NCBI RefSeq assembly: GCF_004346165.1
Contig: NZ_SLZZ01000004.1
Span: forward strand, 62,001 to 126,000
Direction: 5' to 3'
Source of the DNA: Muricomes intestini
GTDB lineage: Bacteria > Bacillota > Clostridia > Lachnospirales > Lachnospiraceae
DNA length: 64,000 nt
Shown here: positions 25,854 through 35,314 of the stretch, in pieces
Numbering within the stretch: position 1 is the first letter of the stretch
Layout of the letters: the number at the start of each line of letters is the position of its first letter
Notes under the pieces: generated by a model
What the model was told of the DNA's origin: nothing
The model's input: only the letters and a program-made list of their open reading frames with translations
Database searches by the model: none
Program-made: the position numbers and the translations under genes

Positions 25854-27433
25854 GTGACACGGATTGTTGTGCTGGATGATGACCGCATTGTACGTCAGTA
25901 TATACGTGCAACATTGGAAAAGACGGAAGGAGAATTTCAGCTGGCGGGCGAGGCTTCCGGAGGGAGAAACGGACTAGCACTTATTGAAGAACTTAAGCCG
26001 GACATGTTGATTTTAGATATCGAGATGCCTTCGATGAATGGCATTGAGCTGCTGGCTGAGATGGAGAGGCGCGGACTCAAAATAAAGACATTGATTTTGA
26101 GCTGCCATGATGAGTTTGAATATGTACGGCAGGCAATGAAGCTTGGTGCGGCTGATTATCTGCTAAAACATAAAATAGATGATAAAACATTGTTGGAAGC
26201 ACTCCGTACTCTCCGGGAAAAGTCGATTACGATGTATGCGCCTGATTCAGGGATAAATAATTCGGAAGAAAAATCAAAACAGTTTGGAGAACTTCTTACA
26301 GGCAAAATGTCAGGTGAAGAACAGGAGAGTGCCTTTCGGCAGTTTGCGTCTGATAATCAAATTACTGTAGTTTGTGTGGCTGAAATTGATTATTTGAAAG
26401 CCTTCATATGGAAGAATGGAAAGGAGCAGGGAGCAGAGCTTGAAAAGAAGGTGTGGAAAAAAATCAGAACCACTCCGATTCAGGAATGTAAATCCTATTA
26501 TTATCGTGCTGAGCCTGGATATTATGCTTTTTTGCTGGTCTTTGGGGAACTTCCGGTTCACGGCTGGAAACAAGACAAAAACTTTATAATATTATAAGTA
26601 ATTATGTCGCAGGGCTGACAAGAGAATGTCAGGTTACTATTACTGCAGGGATAAGTGAACAAATATTAGGAGGCAAGAGAGTCAAGTATCAGTGGTTTCA
26701 TGCGAGAGAGGCACTGGAAAGGAAATTCTATATTGGATGTGCTCATTTGATTTTTTATGAGGAAGTAGGAGTACTTAAAGAGAATGAAGAGGCGATGAAT
26801 CTTTTGCTGGATGGGCTGCGCAGCCAGGCGATGAACCGTCAGGAGGCTGTGCTTGCAGTTGAAGAATTGTTAGAAAATATTAGAACAGCCCCAATGCCGC
26901 TCAATCGATTTCAGAAGTTTTTTTATATCTTCCTGAATATTTTGATGCAGATGATTTCTCGCATGAACCTGGAAATTGAAGACATATTTAAGAACGTAGA
27001 TTTTGTAAATGAGGCACTGGAGACCCTGGAAACATTTGAGGATTATCATAAATGGTTTTTGGATGCAATAAATTCCATTTTTGATGCGGCTCAGAAAGCA
27101 GCACAGGGAGGGGTGAGAAAAGAAGTTGCAAAGGCAATCGAGTATATCAGAGAAAACTATATGAAAGAAATAAGCCTGGATGATGTGGCCAAATATGTCT
27201 GTGTCAGTAAGACCTATTTCAGTAGTATGTTTAAAAAGGAAGCTGGGCAGAAATTTAGCTTATATTTACTTGATTTCCGCCTGGAAAAAGCATGTGTGCT
27301 ACTGCGGCAGGGAAATAAAAAAATATACAATATTGCTTACGATGTGGGTTTCCAAAGCCATAATTACTTCAATAATATTTTTAAAGAACGGTATGGAATG
27401 ACGCCAAAGGAATACAGGAAGCGTTATAGGTAA
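25854..27433 (+). pseudogene. YesN-type response regulator (REC plus AraC HTH), broken by a frameshift
   Basis: The 25854-26597 frame gives a receiver domain (VLDDDRIVRQ, phospho-Asp in MLILDIEMPSMNG, Lys in YLLKHKID) and linker, ending VHGWKQDKNFIIL-stop. From about 26567 the next frame reads ETRQKLYNIISNYVAGLTREC onward without stop to the C-terminal AraC-type HTH (ISLDDVAKYVCVSKTYFSSMF, IAYDVGFQSHNYFNNIF) ending at 27433. One missing G in CTGGAAACA (TGG-GAA-ACA) restores a single protein of about 526 residues. The GTG start has GGAGGAAGGAG about 12 bp before it. Its partner kinase is broken too. Confidence 0.87.
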
Positions 27434-27471
27434 AGCCGGTCTTTGCATGAGCCTGGCTATCCTGATAACAC

Positions 27472-27526
27472 AGTGTAATGTTTTCATGATAGAGTGCAAT
27501 TTTTCGGAAAAAACAAGTGATATAAT
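27472..27526 (+). promoter_or_regulatory. Regulator site candidate 2 and promoter of the second sugar transporter
   Basis: AGTGTAATGTTTTC (27472-27485) and AGTGCAATTTTTC (27493-27505) are direct repeats 21 bp apart. A TATAAT (-10) lies at 27521-27526; there is no recognisable -35, and the second repeat covers its place. This is the arrangement expected of a promoter activated by an AraC-type regulator. Confidence 0.6.
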
Positions 27527-27561
27527 CCTTGTAATTTAACCGAGAAGGGAGAGAAAATAAA

Positions 27562-28875
27562 ATGAAAAGGTTTCGTATCTTAGCAATGGCGATGGGAGTT
27601 GTTATGGCCCTGACTGCGTGTGGAGGAAAACAAGGTAAAGATGAATCGGACAGCCAGTCCAAAAAGTCGGGGGATAAGGATCAGATTACAATCACATATG
27701 AATCCTGGACGCCCACCAAAGAATATATGGACCGTATTTTGACAGCATTTCATAAGGAGCACCCGGAGATTAATGTTGAGGTGACCTTGCACGCAAATGC
27801 CAGCGAGTATATGACGGCAGTGCAGACAGCGTTTGCTTCAGGAGAAGGACCGGATGTATTCATGTTTGCCGATCCTACTGCTCTGAATCAACTTAAGAGC
27901 CAGATTGAACCACTGGATCAATATTGTACGGATGAATGGGGAGAAAGCTGGGCAGATGATTTTGTTGCCAGCGCAATTGGAGACAATTCGATTGATGGCG
28001 TACCCTATGGACTGCCTATGCCTACTGCACCGGCCGGAACAATGTGGTACAACAAGACTCTACTGGATTCGTTAGACCTGGAAGCTCCGACAAATTATGA
28101 AGAATTGAAAAAAGTTTCAGACACTCTGCGAGAAGCTGGAAAACAGCCTTTGCTAATAGGTGCAAAAGATTCATGGGTTGTTATTGACACGTTTCAGACA
28201 ATTCTAAATGATTTCGCAGGGGACAAGCAGTATAAGGCCTACAACAAGGAAATTCCTTTTACGGATTCTGAATTTGTGGATGCGTTTGAAATGTGGCAGA
28301 AATTATTCAAGGAAAAAATTTTCCAGGATTCGGCTTTCTCAATGACAGAATATATGGATACCTATAACCAGTTCAATGATGAGGGCATTGCAGGGATGTG
28401 GGTAAATGGAGCATGGAACATGGATATGTACACCAATCCGGAAATTGAAGACAGTGTTGCAAAAAATGAATGGGGAATAAGCTATTTCCCGGACCTCAAT
28501 GGTGATGGAAAACAGCCGAATCTGCTTCTTACATCTGGTGGTTTCGCAATAAACAAGAACAGCAAAGAGAAAGAGGCTGCATGGGAATTGATTAAATTTA
28601 TGGCATGTGACGAAGGCGCAGTTATTGAGTGTCAGCGTACAATGGCACCCTCAGGATATTTGAATACACCGCAGCCATCCTATGATTTGCCGGAAAATGG
28701 CTTAAAGAACCTGGATACTGTTAATAAATTGATGGCAGACCAGCCCTTACAGTTCCGAGGCATTAACGACCCAAATGTCTCTGAGAAGATGTATGAAGTA
28801 TTGACTAAGCTGGCATATGAGAAAATAACACCGGAGGATGCGGCAGAAGAGATTGATGCTGTGATAAATGAATAA
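27562..28875 (+). CDS. Carbohydrate ABC transporter substrate-binding lipoprotein (SBP family 1)
   Basis: 437 residues. Lipobox ALTAC at the end of the signal peptide. The mature protein belongs to the maltose/multiple-sugar type: ITITYESWTPTKEYMDRILTAFHKEHPEINVEV, ASGEGPDVFMFADP, and LLLTSGGFAINKNSKEKEAAWELIKFM. These usually bind oligosaccharides or glycosides. GAAGGGAGA precedes ATG. It is the first gene after the broken YesM/YesN pair and heads an importer with two permeases and no ATPase gene, so a shared MsmK-like ATPase encoded elsewhere is needed. Confidence 0.9.
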   Translation: MKRFRILAMAMGVVMALTACGGKQGKDESDSQSKKSGDKDQITITYESWTPTKEYMDRILTAFHKEHPEINVEVTLHANASEYMTAVQTAFASGEGPDVFMFADPTALNQLKSQIEPLDQYCTDEWGESWADDFVASAIGDNSIDGVPYGLPMPTAPAGTMWYNKTLLDSLDLEAPTNYEELKKVSDTLREAGKQPLLIGAKDSWVVIDTFQTILNDFAGDKQYKAYNKEIPFTDSEFVDAFEMWQKLFKEKIFQDSAFSMTEYMDTYNQFNDEGIAGMWVNGAWNMDMYTNPEIEDSVAKNEWGISYFPDLNGDGKQPNLLLTSGGFAINKNSKEKEAAWELIKFMACDEGAVIECQRTMAPSGYLNTPQPSYDLPENGLKNLDTVNKLMADQPLQFRGINDPNVSEKMYEVLTKLAYEKITPEDAAEEIDAVINE

Positions 28876-28988
28876 ACAGGAAATATTAAGAACAGGGGCG
28901 GGCTGTTATTGCCCGCACCATGTAAAGTTTCTTCTATGGAAGAAAAAGCTGATAAATATGATTATTGAAGTTTGATGAGGTGACTGGT

Positions 28989-29858
28989 GTGAAGAAGAAA
29001 AAAAGCTTAAGCGCTTACTTTTATATACTGCCTATGTTTCTTTTTTTTGCGTTTTTTTTGGTATACCCGCTGTTCAATACGATTCGGATTAGCTTTTTTG
29101 AGTGGAACGGTATTGATCCTGAGATGCACTTCGTTGGGTTTCAGGATTATATTGACATGTTTCATGATGAAATTTTTTATAAAGCTTTTGCGAATTTTGC
29201 AATTTATGCGGTACTTGTAATTGTTTTAGAGATGTTAATAGGGTTTTCTCTGGCTTATTTAATGCGCCGGAAAAATATCATGTTTAACATATACAGAGCT
29301 ATTATTTTTATACCGGTTATATTATTGCCGGTAGTTATTTCCTACGTATTTACAGATATTCTGGCTTATAATTATGGGATTGTTAATGAGACCTTGCGCG
29401 CGCTCCATCTTGATAAGCTTGCGCTTGACTGGTTTGCTGACCCGAATGTGGCACTTTATACGCTGATTGGGATTACAGTGTGGAGCGGTACAGGATTTGC
29501 TATGACAGTCTACTCTTCATCGTTGACATCATTTCCCAGTGAACTGATTGATGCTGCAAAGGTGGATGGTGCTAACAGAATCCAAACTGTAACACGGGTA
29601 GTATGGCCGCTGTTAAAAGGAACGCACTTTAGTCTTTCCATTATTAGCGCTATCAGTGCACTTAAAATTTTTGATTTAGTGTTTCTGCTCACTGGCGGAG
29701 GACCGTTTCATGCGACTGAGATGCCTTCCACGTATATGTATGACAAGGCGTTTACTTTATATGAACAGGGATTTGCTTCTGCTGTATCTACAATTATTAT
29801 TATTTTTGCACTGCTCGTCACTTTTATTCAGACAAAACTGTCAGCGGAAAAAAGATAA
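28989..29858 (+). CDS. Carbohydrate ABC transporter permease (MalF/UgpA type)
   Basis: 289 residues from the GTG at 28989, preferred because GATGAGGTGA sits 5 bp before it; an in-frame TTG at 28965 has no such site. Six membrane segments, N-terminal SAYFYILPMFLFFAFFLVYPLFNTI, and the EAA-like loop ELIDAAKVDGANRIQTVTRVVWPLL near residue 190 that docks the ATPase. Works with the next gene. Confidence 0.87.
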   Translation: MKKKKSLSAYFYILPMFLFFAFFLVYPLFNTIRISFFEWNGIDPEMHFVGFQDYIDMFHDEIFYKAFANFAIYAVLVIVLEMLIGFSLAYLMRRKNIMFNIYRAIIFIPVILLPVVISYVFTDILAYNYGIVNETLRALHLDKLALDWFADPNVALYTLIGITVWSGTGFAMTVYSSSLTSFPSELIDAAKVDGANRIQTVTRVVWPLLKGTHFSLSIISAISALKIFDLVFLLTGGGPFHATEMPSTYMYDKAFTLYEQGFASAVSTIIIIFALLVTFIQTKLSAEKR

Positions 29859-29879
29859 AGAAAGGAAAGGTAAGGTAAA

Positions 29880-30656
29880 ATGGGAAAATCAAAAAAACTG
29901 CGCTCTGTTCTTATGGCAATACCTACGCTTTGTTTTGCATTTCCTCTTTGTTTCTTGTTTGTCACTTCGCTGGAAAAGAAAGGGTTTGCAAATTATTTGT
30001 TTGTATTAACGGAGATACGGGTTGAAAGAAATATCATGAATAGTTTAATTGTTGCAGTCATTACGGTACTTATTGTATTGGCTATAACCCTGCCGGCTTC
30101 ATTTGCATTTTCTAAAATGAAATTTCCCGGTCAGAATATTCTTTTTTTAATTGTTCTTATGGCAATGATGATTCCAGGTATTTCTATTGCAGTACCCATG
30201 GTAAAAATCATTCGTTCTTTGAACCTGGTTAATAATTATTTTTCGCTGATTCTTCCTTATGTTGCAATTAATAGCCCTATTGCACTAATTTTAGGAAAAA
30301 ATTTTATGGATGGTCTTTCGGCTGAATTGATGGAGGCAGCAAAGATAGACGGATGTACTACTTGGACTAGCTTTCTGCATATCTACCTGCCCCTTGCTGT
30401 GCCGGTGTCATCCATTATTAGCGTGTTTACTTTTCTCAACTGCTGGAATGAATTTGTATATGCCAAATTATTTATGCAAAAAGAAGCTATGCAGATGGTA
30501 TCGACGATTCCTATTAAATTTCAGGCAGATATGTATACCAATATTCCGGCGTTATTTGCCGGACTGGTAATTGTGCAATTGCCTGTTTTGATTCTTTATC
30601 TTATGTTCCAGAATACTTTCAGAGAAGGATTAACTGCTGGAGCAGTCAAAGGATAG
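29880..30656 (+). CDS. Carbohydrate ABC transporter permease (MalG/UgpE type)
   Basis: 258 residues, slightly short for the family (about 275) but complete, six membrane segments. EAA loop ELMEAAKIDGCTTWTSFLHIYLPLA near residue 155 and the usual C-terminal ending TAGAVKG. Starts 21 bp after its partner with an AAGGAAAGG site. Confidence 0.88.
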   Translation: MGKSKKLRSVLMAIPTLCFAFPLCFLFVTSLEKKGFANYLFVLTEIRVERNIMNSLIVAVITVLIVLAITLPASFAFSKMKFPGQNILFLIVLMAMMIPGISIAVPMVKIIRSLNLVNNYFSLILPYVAINSPIALILGKNFMDGLSAELMEAAKIDGCTTWTSFLHIYLPLAVPVSSIISVFTFLNCWNEFVYAKLFMQKEAMQMVSTIPIKFQADMYTNIPALFAGLVIVQLPVLILYLMFQNTFREGLTAGAVKG

Positions 30657-30693
30657 GTGTATTTAAAAATAAGCAGAAAGGCATATAGATTAA

Positions 30694-32649
30694 ATGAAAA
30701 GAACCATTACCTATGAGAATTATTTTGATAAAGTTTATGGCTGTATGATTGGAAAATGTGTATCGGGTACAGCGGGAGCACCTTATGAAGGTATGAAGCA
30801 GAGGCTGAATCTTCATTTTACCGCAGAAGATGCTGATACGACACTTCCAAATGATGATCTGGATTTACAGGTGCTTTGGCTGGATGTACTCGAGAATAAA
30901 GGCATCTCGGTGACATCTGACAGTCTGGCAGATAGTTTTCTGGCCAACTGTCCATATTCACCTGGTGAATACGCTGTCTTTAAAAGAAACTACAGGAGAC
31001 ATATCCATCCTCCATTTTCAGGGAAATACAACAATCCCTATTATCTGGAGGGAATGGGATGCCCCATCCGCAGTGAGATTTGGGGCTGCATAGCACCGGG
31101 AACCCCCGAGCTTGCAGTCAAACTGGCGGGAATGGATGGAGTACTTGATCACGGAAGTAACTCAGTATGGGCGGAATGCTTTCTTGCTGCATTGGAATCA
31201 GAAGCCTTTTTTGATAATAATATAGAACGGCTGATTAGAAAAAGCCTGTCTTATATTCCAAAAGAGCTTCGTATATATGCATTGGTGTCGGATGTATTGG
31301 CCTGGCATGAGGAAAAGGAAGATTATGATGATATCTATAGAAAGATATTGAGGTATTATGGGCATCCTGATTGTACAAATGTGTTCCAGAATATTGGAAT
31401 CACACTTCTGGCTCTTTTGAAGGGGGAGGGAGACTTACTTAAGACAACTGAGCTGGCTGTCAATGGCGGCTATGATACAGATTGTACCGGAGCTACAGTG
31501 GGAGCGGTAATGGGACTGATACTAGGTGCCGGGGAGCTTGGAAAACGGTATGATTTTTCTGATCAGACATATAGCTTAGGTGTTTCAGCAAAGAGACGCA
31601 GCAGCAAGATTTCTGATTTAGCGGAGGATATTTGCCGGGTTGGCGTGCATTATACCACCCGTGGGCAGAACAATATAAAAATAGAAAACTGTCCGATTAT
31701 ACCCCTTGCCCCAAAAGAAGAGAAGGATTCTGGTATATCAATAGATGTTCATTATGAAGGGAATCCGGTAATAGGACCAAAGTGTGATGGCAGGGTATCC
31801 CTCCTTCTCCGCAATGATACTTGCAGTATCAAGAAAGGGACCTTGACTATACAGAGCGATACATTGGTTTCGAGTATTGCATCTGAGGCACTCTCTTTAG
31901 AGCCTAAAAAGACCTTAGAGCTCCCGGTTGATTTTCACCTGTCTGAAGGCAGTGGGATAATTGAAGACTCAAATATTGTAGATATTGATTTTTGGGGAGA
32001 AGAAACCCTGCATTACAGTATTGGATTTGCCGGAGCTGTCCCGTGGATGCTCTATGGGCCATTCTGGGAGAATAATCTTGATATCCAGACGCTCATTCCA
32101 GGGCAAAGCTATATGGAACAGTTTACAGGAGCTACGGAAGAAGAGCGGCTTGACCATATTCGGGATTATCACTTGAATGCTTTTGTGGATATAAAAAAGA
32201 ATTATATGAATCTGGGCAGTCTGTCAAAAGGAGAGTTACCGCCAGGAGGGGAGGCTGTCTACACATATGAGGATCTAATCACTATGGGAAACCTGGTAGA
32301 TTATCAAGGTCCATGCTGTGTCTATATGGTTCGCAGCTTTTATTTGCAGGAGGAAAGGACTTACCGCCTGAATATTGGATATAGTGATGCATTCTGCCTA
32401 TGGCTTAACGGAGAAAAATTAGCAGAAAGAGAAGATGTGACATGGTGGACAGGAGAAAATTGCCATCTAAATCAGGTACGAGTGAAAAAAGGAATAAACC
32501 ATATGGCAGTCCGTCTGTGCCGCCGTTCTATGGAGAGTCAATTTAGCTGCAGCTTTTTAGAAAATGACACTGCAAAGTTGGGGCTCATATCTTTTCCAGA
32601 GTATGTCGTAGGAATAGCAAACGTGGAGCCATCTTTTTTTTCGGGATAA
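30694..32649 (+). CDS. ADP-ribosylglycohydrolase-like enzyme with C-terminal beta-sandwich domain
   Basis: 651 residues. Residues 1 to about 310 form the ADP-ribosylglycohydrolase (DraG/ARH) fold: YGCMIGKCVSGTAGAPYEG, the first metal motif read as PNDDLDLQ (TDDT in classic members), and the second as GGYDTDCTGATVGAVMG. These enzymes use two Mg ions to cut N- or O-glycosidic bonds of ADP-ribose. The C-terminal part, with FYLQEERTYRLNIGYSDAFCLWLNGEKLAE, looks like a carbohydrate-binding beta-sandwich of the PA14/jelly-roll kind. No signal peptide, so cytoplasmic. As last gene of a sugar-import operon, it may cleave an imported glycoside rather than ADP-ribose (inference). Confidence 0.78.
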   Translation: MKRTITYENYFDKVYGCMIGKCVSGTAGAPYEGMKQRLNLHFTAEDADTTLPNDDLDLQVLWLDVLENKGISVTSDSLADSFLANCPYSPGEYAVFKRNYRRHIHPPFSGKYNNPYYLEGMGCPIRSEIWGCIAPGTPELAVKLAGMDGVLDHGSNSVWAECFLAALESEAFFDNNIERLIRKSLSYIPKELRIYALVSDVLAWHEEKEDYDDIYRKILRYYGHPDCTNVFQNIGITLLALLKGEGDLLKTTELAVNGGYDTDCTGATVGAVMGLILGAGELGKRYDFSDQTYSLGVSAKRRSSKISDLAEDICRVGVHYTTRGQNNIKIENCPIIPLAPKEEKDSGISIDVHYEGNPVIGPKCDGRVSLLLRNDTCSIKKGTLTIQSDTLVSSIASEALSLEPKKTLELPVDFHLSEGSGIIEDSNIVDIDFWGEETLHYSIGFAGAVPWMLYGPFWENNLDIQTLIPGQSYMEQFTGATEEERLDHIRDYHLNAFVDIKKNYMNLGSLSKGELPPGGEAVYTYEDLITMGNLVDYQGPCCVYMVRSFYLQEERTYRLNIGYSDAFCLWLNGEKLAEREDVTWWTGENCHLNQVRVKKGINHMAVRLCRRSMESQFSCSFLENDTAKLGLISFPEYVVGIANVEPSFFSG

Positions 32650-32655
32650 AGTTGA

Positions 32656-32696
32656 GAGGGAGGATGTGACCGGCATCGGTCACACCCTCCCTGTTT
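32656..32696 (+). terminator. Terminator after the second sugar transporter operon
   Basis: GGGAGGATGTGACCGG pairs with the following GGTCACACCCTCCC, giving a strong stem with a CATC loop and ending in CTGTTTG. The T run is short, but the stem is long and correctly placed. Confidence 0.75.
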
Positions 32697-32758
32697 GAGA
32701 TTATCTATTTCCCGACAACCCCAAATTTAAAGAACATTAATAAAAAGCAACTTTGGCA

Positions 32759-32808
32759 TATACAGGAGCGGTTATCACTTGGTTGAAAGAGGACTTGAAA
32801 CTGATTCA
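32759..32808 (+). pseudogene. 50-bp fragment of the FGGY kinase gene
   Basis: Bases 32759-32808 match 23162-23211 inside the FGGY kinase gene at 49 of 50 positions, still readable as YTGAVITWLKEDLKLI. Identity stops abruptly on both sides. It lies in the gap between a terminator and the convergent CoA-disulfide-reductase-like gene. No start signal of its own; not a functional gene. Confidence 0.85.
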
Positions 32809-32821
32809 CAAAATAGTATAC

Positions 32822-35314
32822 TTATACAAAAAGATTTACGTTTGCCTCCTCTGCATTTCCGAGATAGGAAGTCACCCCGGCGAATTCTACGCCGTCGATG
32901 AGTTCTTCTTTTTTAATACCCATAACGTCCATGGACATTGTACATGCAACTAGTTTTATGCCGCTCGCCATGGCTTTTTTCATTAATTCTTCCAGAGAAC
33001 TTACGTTTTTATCCCTCATGACCTTTTTCATCATTTTTGTACCCATACCACCCATATTCATTTGGGATAGCTTCAGTTTACCTATTCCCCTTGGCATCAT
33101 AAACCCAAACATTTTTTCAACAAATGTTTTGGAAACATGCTGCTTTGTTTCCTTCCGGAGCGCATTCAGCCCCCAGAAGGTAAAAAACATTGTGACCGGC
33201 CGCCCCATAGCGGCAGCCCCGTTGGCAATAATAAAGGAAGCAAGAACTTTGTCCAAATCTCCACTGAATACGATTAATGTTTTCCCCTGAGAAGATGCGG
33301 GGGTAAGAGTGGACTCTGTCTGGGATATATCACATTCGCAGTGATCCGGTCCTTTTTTAATGTAAACAATGTTCTCGCAGCCTTTTCGCTCCGTTTTAAG
33401 GAGAATATTTCCGGTTCGTCTGCACCAGGCATCTATATCCTTTGTAAATCCCATATCTGTTGCCGACACTTGCAATATCTGGTCCTGTTTTAATGAAGAG
33501 AGCTCCTCATGTACTTTCATAATCGGACCGGGGCACTGCAAGCCACAGCAGTCTATGATCTTTATTTCTTTACGCTCGCATAGGGACCCTTCCACCGGAT
33601 CGCCTTGGTCTGGCGATTCCTTTTTGGTCTGGGAAGTGCTGTCATTGTGCATAGACTTATAAAATGATGTTCCGGCTGAAAGCACTTTCACCTGAGTGAA
33701 TCCATTTTGCATAAGTATGCGGGCTGCATTATAGGAACGGACACCTATAGAACAGTAGGGGATGATGAGACGTTTTTTGTCAAGCTCCCCCAGACGGCTG
33801 CGCAGTTTGCCGAGAGGAATATGAACAGATCCGGGGATGGAGAATACCATTCGTTCCACTTCCTCGGTGACATCCAGGATCGTGTAAGTATCTTTTTTAC
33901 TCTGATCCGCCATCAGGAAATCCATTTCGTTATATTCTATAAATGACACTAATCCTTCCAGTACGTTCTGTGCAGTGAAACCCAGCATGTTTACTGGATC
34001 TTTTGCAGAGGAATAGGGTGGTGCATAGGCCAGCTCTAATTCTGCCAAATCATTGACGGTGCCTTTCAGCCGCATTGTGACGGCTATGGTGTCTATCCGC
34101 TTATCCACTCCATCCTGACCGATAATCTGTGCGCCATATATGCTGCCGTCACGGCCGAAAATTAGCTTTAAGGTAATGGGAGTGGCTCCGGGATAGTAGC
34201 CGGCGTGGGATTTTTGGCTGATAAGCACGGTCTCGTAATCATGGCCTTTTTGCTTTCCGGCAGCCTTAAGTGCCTTTTCATTCAATCCTACAGCGGCGGC
34301 GGTTAAATCGAATACTTGCGCTACAGAGGTTCCCATCGTACCCTTATAAGGAACATGATTTCCAGTTATATTGTCAGCACAGATGCGTCCCTGTTTATTG
34401 GCCGGTCCTGCAAGGGGAATCATTGTTTTGTCATCTGAAATATAATGAGTTACCTCAATCACATCACCGACAGCGTAAATGTGTTCGTCTGAGGTTCTTA
34501 AAAAGTCATCTACCACAATCCCGCCTCTGGCATTTAACTCTAAACCAGCTTTCCTGGCAAGGGAACTGTTGGGACGTACCCCAATGGAGAGAAGCACCAT
34601 GTCAACAGTGATCATTTTACCGCTCTTGAGGTGTATTACGGTATGATTGTCAACTTCCTGGAAAGAGTCTACACCGTCTTTCAAAATCAGTTCCACTTGA
34701 TTTGCTCTAATATTTTCATGGAGAAGCTGTGCCATCTCGTAATCTACGGGAGCCATGACCTGATCCAGCATTTCTATAATGGTCACTTCGATACCTGCTT
34801 TTCGGAGGTTCTCTGCCATCTCCAGTCCTATAAAACCACCGCCGATAACCGCGGCTCTTTTGAGCGATTCCTTTGATACTACTTCTTTAATAGCATCTGT
34901 GTCAGGAATTGTCCAAAGAGTATAAATATGCCTGCCATCAATTCCCGGTATAGGCGGTTTTAACGGTGAAGAGCCGGTGGCTATAATCAGAGTATCATAA
35001 GATTCTTCATATTCATCTCCGGTTTTTAGATTCCGAATCCATAAGGTCTGCGTATCTTTGCTGATTTTTTGTACTTCACAGGAAGTACGCACATCGATGT
35101 TAAACTTTGCCTTCATGGCAGCAGGTGTCTGCAAAAGCAGTGAATTCCGATTCTGAATCACATTTCCAATATAATAAGGGAGACCACAGTTAGCGTAAGA
35201 AATATAATCTCCTCTTTCAAACATGACAATTTCCATAGACTCATCTTTTCTTCTCAATCTCGCAGCGGCAGTTGCGCCTCCGGCCACACCGCCGATAATT
35301 ACTGTTTTTGGCAT
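32822..35314 (-). CDS. CoA-disulfide-reductase-like flavoprotein fused to rhodanese, TusA and DsrE-like domains
   Basis: 830 residues from ATG 35314, chosen over the ATG at 35320 because GGAGGG then has normal spacing and the active Cys becomes Cys43, as in CoA-disulfide reductases. Domains: FAD/NAD oxidoreductase 1-450 (IIGGVAGGATAAARL; SYANCGLPYY; second dinucleotide fold AAVIGGGFIGLEMAE; YAVGDVIE); rhodanese about 465-555 with Cys521 in CSIGVRS; TusA about 583-655 with Cys594 in LQCPGP; DsrE-like 678-830 with Cys791 in CTMSMDVMG. All four reactive Cys are present. It likely reduces disulfides or persulfides and passes sulfane sulfur along its domains. Cytoplasmic; about 100 bp after motB on the same strand. 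Confidence 0.85.
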   Translation of the reverse strand: MPKTVIIGGVAGGATAAARLRRKDESMEIVMFERGDYISYANCGLPYYIGNVIQNRNSLLLQTPAAMKAKFNIDVRTSCEVQKISKDTQTLWIRNLKTGDEYEESYDTLIIATGSSPLKPPIPGIDGRHIYTLWTIPDTDAIKEVVSKESLKRAAVIGGGFIGLEMAENLRKAGIEVTIIEMLDQVMAPVDYEMAQLLHENIRANQVELILKDGVDSFQEVDNHTVIHLKSGKMITVDMVLLSIGVRPNSSLARKAGLELNARGGIVVDDFLRTSDEHIYAVGDVIEVTHYISDDKTMIPLAGPANKQGRICADNITGNHVPYKGTMGTSVAQVFDLTAAAVGLNEKALKAAGKQKGHDYETVLISQKSHAGYYPGATPITLKLIFGRDGSIYGAQIIGQDGVDKRIDTIAVTMRLKGTVNDLAELELAYAPPYSSAKDPVNMLGFTAQNVLEGLVSFIEYNEMDFLMADQSKKDTYTILDVTEEVERMVFSIPGSVHIPLGKLRSRLGELDKKRLIIPYCSIGVRSYNAARILMQNGFTQVKVLSAGTSFYKSMHNDSTSQTKKESPDQGDPVEGSLCERKEIKIIDCCGLQCPGPIMKVHEELSSLKQDQILQVSATDMGFTKDIDAWCRRTGNILLKTERKGCENIVYIKKGPDHCECDISQTESTLTPASSQGKTLIVFSGDLDKVLASFIIANGAAAMGRPVTMFFTFWGLNALRKETKQHVSKTFVEKMFGFMMPRGIGKLKLSQMNMGGMGTKMMKKVMRDKNVSSLEELMKKAMASGIKLVACTMSMDVMGIKKEELIDGVEFAGVTSYLGNAEEANVNLFV

